A program made the translations under genes and the position numbers. A DNA stretch of 64,000 nucleotides from Paramecium tetraurelia (Eukaryota; Ciliophora; Oligohymenophorea; Peniculida; Parameciidae), in the NCBI RefSeq assembly GCF_000165425.1, contig NW_001799649.1, positions 65,630 through 129,629 on the forward strand. The letters run 5' to 3'. Shown one piece after another: positions 35,037 through 46,500 of this stretch (positions are counted from its first letter, which is position 1; every line of letters starts with the position of its first letter). Below the pieces are notes generated by a model. The model was not told the origin of the DNA, made no database searches, and worked only from the letters and a program-made list of their open reading frames with translations.

Positions 35037-36733
35037 ATGCATAAAACTAACAATTCAGCTTCACCAAACTTTAAGTTAATCAACAACAAAAATAATAAAT
35101 CAAAACTCGATACCACAACCAACAATGGCAATAATGTAAGCATGGTTAAGAAGGATATCAAGTAGCAAGGAAATTAATATTCACAATTATAATCAGCTCG
35201 GCCAAGAACTCAATCAACTTAGAAAAAGGAAAGCGTAAGTAAAGACAAATAGTAGCCCTTAAAACAGTATGAATAATAGATGTAATAATTAGTTTAGATC
35301 CTTAAAAGAGATTAGTCACCAATCCTAATTCAAGTGCTGAAAGGGTTGTCAATAAATAGAGAACTCATTCAACTTCTGGTAGGACATCCACTTTGAGTCC
35401 ACAATCACGAGTTAAGCCATTGGCAACTAAAAATATCACTCAATAGCAATAATAATAATTGAATAATTCAAATTAATAACCCACTCCGAGATCTGTAAAA
35501 AAGTAGATGTTCATTTCTGGCAATGTTAAAGAAACCAAGAACAATTGTAATATAATAAGCAAGATGAAACCCAATTTTGAGAAGGGCAAAAGCCTACCAT
35601 TTAAGAAAGAGAGTCCTGCTATTAAATTGAATAAGCAGGATTCAAATACAATATCATCATAATCTATATAAACTAGATCTTCGAAATAGAGTCTAAGTGT
35701 TCACAAGTCAATAACTGTAAATAGGATGGATGACTTGTTTTAAAGATCCAAAACTCCCTTAAACAAAAACCTACCAAATGACCCCTTTTATGTAATCCTC
35801 ATATTGTTATTTAGTGTATCGTTAACCCATAATTTAAGGATGCAAAGTATTACTAAACCTCATTGATTCATTATCATTATGAGCAGGTAAGAAATAAATA
35901 CTCTCCCTTTAAAATTCACTTTGAGTTGTAATATAATACAAATCAATTAAAAGAATATTTTAGTGATTTATTTTGTGAGCATTTTTAACAATCATTCACT
36001 TGTTTGCAATATTGTAAAAGATTAACCCAAACCTTAAAATAAAACAATAAGATTCAATATTTACCCCCCAATGAGAATCACACAAAAACATTAGTATTCG
36101 ATTTGGATGAAACACTTTTGCATTGTAATGAAAATGTAAATGATCCCACTGATCATACAATCATGGTCAATATGCCCAATGAAGGAATGGTCAAGGTAAA
36201 ATTATTAATAGATTCTAGACAAAAATTAATATTCGACCATTCTGTCAATAAATGTTGAAATTATTATCCAATCACTTTGAACTCATTCTGTTTACAGCAG
36301 CTTATTAATATTATGCTGACAAGGCACTTGAATTAATTGATCCTGAGAGAAAACTATTTTAATATCGATTCTACAGAGAGAGTTGTTTAGAAATAGAAGA
36401 AGGATTGTTCATAAAGGATTTGAGAGTTATTGGAAATCGCTAAATTGAAGTAAATTTTAATAATATCTGCTCTAGAATCTATTATTAATCGATAATGCTC
36501 CCTATTCCTATTGTTATTAAATAGACAATGGAGTTCCTATAATCCCCTTTTATGATAATAAATTTGATAAAGAATTAGTGTTTTTAACTGATTATTTACT
36601 AAAATTAGAAAAAAATAAACAATGGACATATGCAAATAAAGTGCATTTTAGAACGTACTTATATTAATAATGCCTTACTGCTGATGAATGTTTAAGAGAA
36701 ATGTTTAAAGCATATGATACATATACATATTGA
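35037..36733 (+). CDS. FCP1/SCP-like HAD phosphatase (CTD phosphatase family), 532 aa
   Basis: ATG 35037, introns of 26, 23, 23 and 26 nt, TGA 36731-36733; 532 residues. The N-terminal ~280 residues are Ser/Asn/Gln-rich and probably disordered. The C-terminal catalytic domain has TLVFDLDETLLHC (DxDx(T/V) with the nucleophile Asp), INIRPFCQQMLKLLSNHFE, LILFTAAYQYYADKAL, YRFYRESCLE and LLLIDNAPYSYC, the full order of the NIF/SCP/FCP1 family. These enzymes remove phosphate from serine/threonine, classically on the RNA polymerase II C-terminal domain, but many unicellular paralogues act elsewhere. No BRCT domain is seen, so SCP/Dullard-like rather than FCP1 proper. Confidence 0.9.
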
Positions 36734-36758
36734 TTAATATAATAAATATATAAATTTA

Positions 36759-38343
36759 ATGATAACTAATACGAATGGCATTGCTGAATCAATATATCAC
36801 TATATTTGGTTGAAGGATGATTCATTACTCAAGGAGTCTTTTCAATTGAGATTGCCAGATACAATTATATTTAAGAATGGAATGCCTTAGGTTTGGTATT
36901 TTACAAATTAATCAGGAGAAATCCTTATGAAGAAGAATGATTGTCGTAAACCTGAAAATATCATCAACCATTTTTGCAATAATAGCAAATAAAATGGATA
37001 AGTTGTTGCATATTATATCTACAATAGCAAATACAATGTGAAAGATCCAATCAATGATCCCCATGATATCAAAAAAACTAAGCAATTTGATGTCAATGAG
37101 AAGATCTGCATCTATTATTTGACCAAAGAAACATTTCCATAATTTATTAAAAATAATAATAAATCTCCTGAGGGAATCCTCCAGAGATTTATTGATCCTA
37201 TTGCGAATCATGAACAACTGATCTAAGCTATTTGGAGTCCCTCAGTTTGCATACTTTCAAAAAAGTAAAACAACAGGGATCTCTATGATATGCAGTTTGA
37301 TCCGTATGGTAAATAGTCATCCTATTAAAAACCTAGAGAGATGTGCAACATTCGATGGGTGTGAAGCATATTCAAAGGTGATTCCATTGAGAGGCAAACA
37401 AATCTCACATGAAATTAGAAAATAGTGTTAGATGATCATTCAAAAATTGACTAATTTAAGTTATGGATAAACAAATATATCAAGAGTCGTAATGTACTTT
37501 AAACCTGATAAACAGAACCACGTTTGGTTTCTGTATTGTTCATCTATTCGATTGCAAGGAGAACCCGATGAATAAATAGAGCAATATAAATCTATCTGGG
37601 GGAACTCAAATATTAAGAAGAATAACACTCCAATATCTTTCAATACTAATTTCAAAAGACCACATTAAATTAAAAATGTGCTAACTGTTAATACTATGCA
37701 TCCAGTTACTCTAATTAAAAATATAGAATGTGTTGAATGTGGATCACTCTGTTAAAAAGATGATCTATATCATTTAGCTTATGAATTTATCATTAAACAT
37801 TTTGAGCTGAATCCCAATTCCAATCCGATAATTAATGAAAACATTTTAGTTATTAAACCCAAATCCTTTTTTGTAAGCTAAGATCACATCAGAGACATAC
37901 ATTCTCATATTCCTCCACTCATTATTAAACTATACCCATAAATAACTGTAGCTTTATATGAATAGATGAAAGTTAATGATGCTTTCTTAATAAAAACGAT
38001 TCTAGTTTGTGAGTCCTGCTTTCTTAAATACAGTTCATCAAACTCCACTTTGTCTGGTGCAAGCTAGAGAGTAACTAAACAAAAGAAAATGGCAGTGAGA
38101 CTGAAGAGTGCCAGCATTTTATAGAGGAAACCAGAAATCAAGGAATATTTGTTTTAATAAAATTTAGATCTCATTAAATAAAAAAAAGAAGCCTTTTTTA
38201 AAACTAATAGTAATAAATAATCATTTAACAGTAACTCTTAATTCTCAACAGTCTTAAATACTCATTCAGCTTCGCATAAGTATAAGTTGTCACTCGAAAG
38301 CAATTTCGATCAAATTAGTTTTCAATTAAATACTGCTAGATGA
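36759..38343 (+). CDS. Conserved hypothetical protein, 518 aa
   Basis: ATG 36759, one 28-nt intron, TGA 38341-38343; 518 residues. Recognisable blocks are AIWSPSVCILSKKQNNRDLYD, CATFDGCEAYSKVIPLRG and ISRVVMYFKPDKQNHVWFLY with CSSIRLQ. I recall this arrangement (a charged core, a fluid F-x-VD-x-K-x-x-W-x-L-W-C-S-S motif) from large conserved proteins of ciliates and oomycetes without a known function, but cannot name a family. A second Cys pair (VECGSLC, VCESCF) could bind metal. The C-terminal 100 residues are Ser/Lys-rich. It starts 25 bp after the phosphatase on the same strand. Confidence 0.75.
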
Positions 38344-38681
38344 TATAATTATAAAATTATTATTATTATCATTCACAATCCTCTCACTACATTCAAATAT
38401 GAATTAATTAATAGTTCTTATTATTTTATATTAAAATAATTATAAATTGCCAATAAAATTGTATATTATTATGAAATTATTCAAAATAAAAGAATTAAAA
38501 GAGTTCAATTACAAGCTTTGCATTCAATTATTTTAATTTAGTTCTTAAATTACTCATTAACATATATCTCATATTACGTGATCAAATAATCGCTATTAAT
38601 TAAATAATTGCTCTTATAAACATATTGTTAAATAGAGAAGGAAGGCTTTGAATAAATAAATATAATTATCATCTAGCCAAC
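38344..38681. other. Intergenic region, 338 bp, no gene seen
   Basis: AT-rich spacer between same-strand genes, with TTATTATTATTAT-type low complexity at its 5' side. Nothing else is recognised. Confidence 0.5.
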
Positions 38682-39498
38682 ATGTCAACTCATAATATTG
38701 AAGGAAAGAATTTTGTAAAATTCAATGATGAATACGTTCTTGATATTTAAGACTAATCGACAACAACTTAATTTAAATAATGCAGCAATGCTAATTCTAC
38801 GACTTCTGCTTTTACTGAAAACAATTGTAGGAGTAAACCAACTAAAACATAAAGTATTTTTGAAATATACCCAAAAGGAAGTCTCTTGACTTTAACCCCA
38901 TAAATCAGTTAGAGAAGAGGTTCTCAATCTTTGGCAGACCAAACTATGAGATATGAAGATGACGTAGATATTTTCCAAATATTAGTCATGTGTCTTAAAC
39001 CTTTACGGAAAGAAATCTCAATATATCATATATTGGTATGATGTTAATATTGATCATAAATACGAGATCCTCATAAAAACTACTAAAGTTTAAATAACTA
39101 TTGGAGATCTTATTTAGCTTGCGATAAGTTAATTTAATGAATAAAATGAATACTTACAAACTCCATTTTCATCAGATGTTAATAATTAATATTTGTTTGA
39201 ATTGTATATTCCAAAAAAGAAAAAAGGAACTCCAAATGAAGATTTTCCAAGTATTTATATTGTTAAACTTAAAGGCTTTGCTGATTCAACCTTGTTATCT
39301 CAATCAAATCAAACAGAGTTTGCTCTTAAGGTTTCTTTAAAATAATCAAAATATTAAACAAGCCTTTCTAATAGCAAACACTCATCGGCAATTAAGCAAA
39401 ATGAAAAATAAGTATTAGGTTAAAAAAACTCTAGTTCAAAGAAGAAGAACCTATTTCAATAGCTATTCTTTTTTTGTAATTCAGCAGAGGATTATTGA
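38682..39498 (+). CDS. SIN1/AVO1-like protein with CRIM-like domain, 264 aa
   Basis: ATG 38682, one 22-nt intron, TGA 39496-39498; 264 residues. After a Ser/Thr/Gln-rich N-terminus, residues about 110-210 read YWYDVNIDHKYEILIKTT, VQITIGDLIQLAISQFNEQ, QYLFELYIP, GTPNEDFPSIYIVKLKGFAD. This order (a ubiquitin-like strand, xxGDLIxLxxxQ, a Y-x-L strand, then DxDFPxxD followed by an FGF-like strand) resembles the CRIM domain of SIN1/AVO1, the substrate-binding subunit of TORC2. The tail is Lys/Ser-rich; no PH domain is seen, so it would be shorter than animal SIN1. Assignment is by motif only. Confidence 0.5.
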
Positions 39499-40548
39499 AA
39501 TATTTTGAAGTTTAAACTGTTTAATGCTATATATATTTAACAAATAACAGAAATTCATTAATTTATTGTTTGTTCATAATGTCGTTAAATCTTTCTCTCA
39601 TTGATCTATTTATTTACTTGAATCTACCTAATTGGAAATTCTCTGTGTATTGGTTCTTCTGCCGTTTGGATTGCTTAAAATTTAGTTAATTACTTTGAGT
39701 TTAAATATAAGAGTTATAACTTGTTTTTAAGCAAGATATCAGAAATCGATTGTTTCATATTAAGTATTGAAAGTGGATAACTTAACTATAGGACAATTAA
39801 AGACTAATATTTTTTGTTAAATCAAATTAAAAAAATTTTTTTATCTTTTAATTTATCGTGATGTCATAAGTGGCATGCTTCGGGAATTTTTTTTCCCCTA
39901 TCCCTTCCCTGGGGCCTGAGGGACAGTGGAAGGAATAGAGAGAGCATGATGACATAGAGAGAATAGACGATAAAACAAGGGGAAAGAGAGTGAGATTCAA
40001 AATTGAAGGAGCCCCCCCAGACCCGGTCGAGCCTAGCTGCTCGGAGGAAGATGTTGAATTGAATTGAATCAAATTAAAACAATTCATTTATTAAAATATA
40101 TACTAGGTTAATATAAGATTGAAAATAGAATTTTTATCCATCCTCAATAATTTTAATCCTCTTACATTTACTAAGAATTAGGTATTTAATAAATATATAT
40201 TCTTGAATCAGTTTAATACACACAGCAACAATTTGATCCATATTTAGCCTGTATAAACTCGATTTTTTATTCTTTAAAGTAATTAAATTGTTGAAAAAAA
40301 AATATAAATATCAATCATTTGAATATCAAAATAATTCCTTATTTTATTGATAGTACTTTAAAAATTAAATTCAGAATACTTAAATTATTATTATTATACT
40401 TATTTTATTTTATTTATTAAATTATTTCATACTGCTTTCTAATTATTTATTAAATTGATTTAATAAATGAGAGTGATGACTTATTTCATTTAATATGTAT
40501 AATCTCAGTAGTTCAAATTAATATTAAATTATTTTAATAAAATAATCA
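39499..40548. other. 1-kb spacer containing an anomalous GC-rich island
   Basis: Flanks (39499-39855 and 40065-40548) are ordinary AT-rich non-coding DNA with frequent TGA. The central ~200 bp (listed separately) is strikingly GC- and purine-rich. No protein gene with ciliate code was found. Confidence 0.6.
39858..40063. ncRNA. Candidate structured non-coding RNA (GC-rich island)
   Basis: About 200 bp of far higher GC than anything nearby. It can form three good hairpins: GGGAA/TTCCC around a T loop (39882-39897); CCTTCCCTG paired with CAG(T)GGAAGG (39903-39933); CGAGC/GCTCG around ctagct (40028-40043). Between them is a purine-rich strand (gagagagcatgatgacatag and aaggggaaagagagtgag). On the minus strand, a run of T after the island (opposite aaaaaaa near 39832) could end a polymerase III transcript, and GGCTCGACC vaguely resembles a B box. 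Identity is unknown: signal-recognition-particle, RNase P and U3 signatures were looked for and not convincingly found. Strand is undecided. Confidence 0.4.
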
Positions 40549-43500
40549 ATGAATCAGAGCTTTAGATCACCTTAGAGAAAATTGGAGGGTATTTTGCTAT
40601 TTATAACTAAAGGGCCAATAGTTAAATTAAGAATGAGAAAAATACTTGATATAAGTAAAATAAGGAAGGAGGAAGAATAATTTTAATGCATGTTAGATTC
40701 TTATGAACCAGAGTAGAGGTATCATCGAAATTTAAACAAGTGTTTCTTTTCAGGACAGAACCTTCTATAATAGAACTTTCAGATCTACTTCCAAAAGCAT
40801 TAAAAAAGTGGAGGATAGAAAAATCTCTGAGGAGTATACTTTATATGGGTTTTCTCGAATGAAAACAGAAAGGACACCCTTGATTTTGATTAGTAGGAAA
40901 TCAAAAAGAATTTAGCCTGTAATTGATGCAGACAAGGATATCAGTAACTAAGAATGGTTTGAAAAATGTAAATAAATGGACCCTCCTTAAGCCAAAGCAT
41001 AATTTTATGATAAAGCTACTAAGTACAAAATAATATATAATAAAAGTTCGTACGTCTGGTATGATGTTACTGTGTTAGACTACTTCTAAGAGACTAAGAA
41101 ATTCTCAGTTTAAAAATACCCAGAAGGATAAACAAAGAATGTTACTAGATTATCTATTCAGTTTTATAATTAAAATCAAGATCTTTTTAAATAAGCCCAA
41201 TAAGAAAAGTATATAAAAATATTTAATATATAGAGATCAAATTAGATCTTAAAAGAAAATCGAGTTAAAGAAGATTCAAGATATTACCAATGTTAGCGAT
41301 GAATATGTTAATAAACCTCCCTAACATTTGAGATTCAGATTCATGAAAAAGTTTTAATAAAATGATCGTTAAGGGTTATTATCAAAACTTTTAGAGGAAG
41401 TTAATTAAATTTATACTTTTGACATGAAAAAATGTGTATTCTATAAGGAATTGTAGAAATACAAATAAGTATATATCCCATTGCCAAAATATTAATTTTA
41501 CTATAAGTATTAGTAATAAATCGAAAATAACTAATCTTTTATGCAATAAAACACAATATAAGCTTGGTAAGTGATGAATTCGCGTTGTTAAAGGTTTAAT
41601 CTAAAAATAATTGATTTAAATTAATTGTAATTGCTAATCCTCAATACTGCTTTCTTGGAATATTGTTAAAACAATATATAAAATTACATCTATTAGGTCA
41701 ATTTATAAAGAAAGTATAAGAAGTCTGAAATATAGGATGTCTTATAAAAGAAGTATAGTTTCTTAGGTAAAGATTAAAAGACCCATATATAAAGCCCTTT
41801 GCATAGGATTTTAAGAAAGCTAGATTTAATTTATGCTGATTTTCTAAACCACTTATTATAGATTAACACAGAGACTATTTTCAATATTTATAAATAATTC
41901 ATACTGTAACCTAATGATACATTCTATGTCAATACATCAACATTCCTAGTGTTAGAATTGCAAGTTAAGATATTAAAACATGCAAAGCCTAAAAACAAAG
42001 TAATCAAACAGATGGAAAGACTGACCAAATAATCAATCAGAGAGAGAGAATAGGAGATATAAAAAGAAGAAATAGAGTATGATGAAAAAATTACTATAAA
42101 TTTATCGGAGTATGAAGTTATTGAACTCCTAACTTTTCCTTAATTTCAATTAATTGAGCAAGTGAGCAAAGTCAATAGGATGGAGGGTGATATTATGACT
42201 TTGTTATTGTTGAAAAATGAATTGGCATTAACACCATATGATGTTGAATAGCAGAAATAGTATATTAATCCAACAATAGACATAATAAAGAGTGAATATA
42301 GAAAATGTGAATAAATACTAGTTAAATTTTAGAAGTTTGAATTCATTTTAAAGAGGTTCAGATCCACTGAGGTAAATTAGCTATTAGGTATTTCAACTAA
42401 AAGAGTTCCACTGTCTTAATTAAATTTTGATGATATAGACGAGAAAATCAAATGTTTAGAATAAGCTAAAAATGAAATTATCAATAATTCTTCTGATTCA
42501 ATTAAGCTTGGATTATTCACTTTACAATTGAAAGGAATAAAATAATTCTTGGTAAACAAAGCTGAAGAATAGAAAAAACTGATTATGAGTAGGATTCATG
42601 AAGTTATACAATTCAACATAAAAAATATAGGAGAATAATATGAAGAGGTATATAAAAAAGGATCACATATTCCAGATACAGAGGAAGAATTGATAGACTT
42701 AAAATTGATGCTTGATGAAATAAATGTGAAATTTGGGAAATTACGTTTTGAAATTAGTTAGATGTAAATTTAATAATTAATTTTTTAGAATGAAGTATGT
42801 AAATATATTTGAGGAAAACTACTTTGATTTCGATAACAAAATTATTGAATCATATTATCATCTCTTATATAAGCCTAAAGATATTACTCAAATCATACAT
42901 AAAAACAAAGATGTCATTTTAATTAAGGAGAAAGAGTTCTTGAAGCGTTTATAGTAGGATGAGCAAGATTTCAAAGAAATTATGTACTAAATAGCAGAAC
43001 TCTTTAATTAAATCAAACAATTTAATGATTATAGTTAAATTAAGACTTACCTTCCTCAAGTTAATTAATTAAATAAGTCCTTCAATTATGCCAAAGACCA
43101 AATCAGTAGTTTTAATATTCGCTAGTAAATGCTATCGATGCAATTAACTAATTAGGCTGAATTAGACAACATAATGGTGTAATTCAAACCATATGAAAAG
43201 TTGTGGACTTTAGTGGTATACATCTCCAGCATATGCATTAGAGCAAATTCGAGTCCCAAAGGGAAAAGTGGATTAGTGGATCTTTCAAGTCATTGAACTA
43301 TTAGGATATGATTTGGAAGTTAAATTAGTTTGCAAGTGAGATAGGATCGATGAGTTCTAATTTCGAAGAGGAGAATGAAAACTTGAAGAGTTTATTAAAA
43401 GGGTTTAGAAAAGCGTTGGATTCTTTTAAGGATATTTTATGGGTAGTTGAGGCTTTAGCGATTGAGGCATTTACAAGAAAGCCTTAGTTTTGGAGAGAGT

Positions 43501-46500
43501 TGTTTAGAGAATGCAAAATAAGTAATTTCGATCCAAAAGAGGAGTTTCCATTTTTTGTTTTGCTGAACAGAGGAATTTTGAATTTTAAAGAATAAGTAAT
43601 ACAAATTTCAATAAGAGCTGAAAAAGGATGGAATATTGAAAAGAGATTATAAGAGATGCATGGCAAGTTGAGTTAAGTTGTATTAGAAGTAAATCCTTAT
43701 AGAGAGACATTTATATTTAAAAACTTAGATGAAATATAATTAATTTTGGATGAATAATTCAGTGTATTGACAATACTAAAAGCATAGCCTCATATTAAGT
43801 TATCAGTTGGACAAGCTAATCAATTGGAATATAAAATATTATTGATTTAAGAGACCTTGGATTTCGGAATGAAATGTCAAAAATAATGGATGTATTTGGA
43901 TCCTATCTTTACAAGTTAAGACATATAAACGAAATTAATAGAGGAGACAAAGAATTTTAAATTAGTAGATCAGGCTTTTAGAAATTGTATGAAGGAATTT
44001 AAGAAGGAACCTATCTTATGGGAATGTATTGATAGTGATAAAATGAAAGTAGATTTTAGCAATGGAGTAATGTTGTTAGATTAAATCTAAAAGAGTTTAA
44101 CTATATATTTAGAGTAGAAGAGAATTGTATTTCCAAGATTTTATTTTGTTTCAGATGAAGAACTAGTCCAAATCCTATCTTAGACCAAAGATCCAACTCA
44201 AATACAGAATCATATTTATAAATGTTTTGAAGCTATGCATAAATTATAATTCACTTCAACCAATGCCATTACTGGGTTTCAATCTACCTAGGAAGAGAAG
44301 ATTTAACTATTCTAAGATGTGAAAGTCATGGAAGGTTCAAGGAAGGGAAATGTAGAACTGTGGTTGCTAGATTTACAGAATGAAATGAGAACAGCTATCA
44401 AAAACTATTCCTATTAAACTTTGATCGATTTGATATCAACCAAATAGGAATTCATTTCAAAATGGCCTGCCTAGTGTATTTTATTGGCAAATTATATAAG
44501 ATGGACTCGTAACACTGAATCAGCTATAAGAGGATAGTAAAAGTTAAATTTGGCAACCTTTTGTGAATAACTAAATAAAGAGTTGCATGAAACTGTATTA
44601 TTGGTAAGAAAAGAAAATAGAATAATTCCTAAAACTATTCTAGAGGCTATGGTAGTTATGGAAGTACATGCTAAAGATATAGTTTAATCTTTGTATAAAC
44701 ACAATGTATAAACCATCTTTGAATTTGCTTGGATTTCATAATTGCGATATTACAACGAAGAAAATAAGAATGTTTCTGCTAGAATGATAAATGCCTCTGT
44801 TTAATATGGATTTGAATACTTAGGAAAGGTAACTAGGTTGGTGATGACATCGTTAACAGATCGATGTTAAAGGACTTTATTGGAAGCTTTACATATGAAT
44901 TACGGTGGAGCACCAGAGGGTCCAGCTGGTACTGGGAAATCAGAAACTGTAAAAGACTTAGCCAAAGCTGTTGGAATGCCTTGTATTGTTTTTAATTGTT
45001 CCGATGGTCTGAATTATATTGCCATGGGTAAATTCTTTAAAGGATTGGCTTCTTCTGGATCATGGTGTTGTTTTGATGAATTCAATCGTATTGATGCTGA
45101 AGTTTTGTCTGTTGTTGCTTAGTAAATCTACACCATTTAAAAGGCTATAAAGGAGGAGAAAACCAATTTTATTTTTGAAGGGGAGAACGTTCAATTAATT
45201 AGTACTTGTGCAATTAATGTTACAATGAATCCTGGATATGCTGGTAGAACAGAATTGCCAGACAATTTGAAAATTCTATTTCGACCTTGTGCAATGATGG
45301 TACCTGATTATGCAATGATAGCTGAAATTTATTTATATAGTATTGGTTTTCAGAAAGCAAGAGAATTAAGTAGTAAAATCGTTACATGTTTAAAGTTATG
45401 CAATGAATAATTATCTAGTTAGGAACATTATGATTTTGGTATGAGAACCTTGAAGGCTGTATTAAATTCAGCTAAATCTATGTTTAATGAAACAGAAGAG
45501 GAAATATGTTTAAATGCTTTGATCAATGTAAATAAACCAAAATTTACTGAGAGTGATCTTCAATTGTTTATGGCTATAACCTAAGATCTATTCCCAGGCA
45601 TTTAACTAGTAGAAGGAGAAGAACTATCGAATTTATATGATGGATGTTAAGAGTTGGACTTATAAATGGACAAGGAATTCTTTGAAAAATGCATACAATT
45701 AAACAATAACATTAATGTCAGAAATGGAGTTATGTGTATTGGATAAGCCTGTACTGGAAAGACCTCAGTCCTATAAACACTCAGTAAAAGCCAAGATGCT
45801 CTCATATTAAAACTAAATCCAAAAGCCATTACAAGTGATCAACTCTATGGTAAACTAGACCCAGAAACTAAATAGTGGGCAGATGGAGTAGCTCCAATTT
45901 TAATAAGGGATAGTATTGATAAACATTAAAAAGTGTGGATCATGTTTGATGGTCCTGTAGATTCTATTTGGATAGAAAACTTGAACACTGTCTTGGATGA
46001 CAATAAAAAGTTATGCTTGACTTCTGGTGAAATATTAAAAATACCAGATACAATGTGTATGCTATTCGAAATAGAAGACTTGAAAGCAGCCTCTCCAGCA
46101 ACAGTATCAAGATGTGGGATGGTATATTTCTTACCCATAAATTGGTATCTGATTGTTCAATCCATCTAATTACTAAAAGGATACGATAAGGATTATACAA
46201 TTAGAAGAATAAGATTGTAAGATATGATTAATATTTTATATAGTTTGCTAGATAACACAATAGCTTGGGTTAAGTCGAGACATTAAGTTTTTATAATTTA
46301 TGATTCCATTAATATATTAACATGTAGTTTCCTTAAGTTGCTATCAAAGTACTTAACTGAGGATCTGGTTACAAAAAACTATGATAATTTAATTATCTTT
46401 TGTTTAATTTGGTCATTTGGAGCAGCTATGGATGAGTAAATCAGACCTCAATTTAATCAATTTTTGAATAACTTATTATAAAAAAAGGTATCTGATTTAG

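Noticed and set aside
39848..40087. 79-codon minus-strand frame across the GC-rich island
   Set aside because: It is open in standard code mainly because the island is poor in A/T; it uses no TAA/TAG glutamine codons, has low-complexity Ser/Leu composition and no domain. The RNA explanation fits better.
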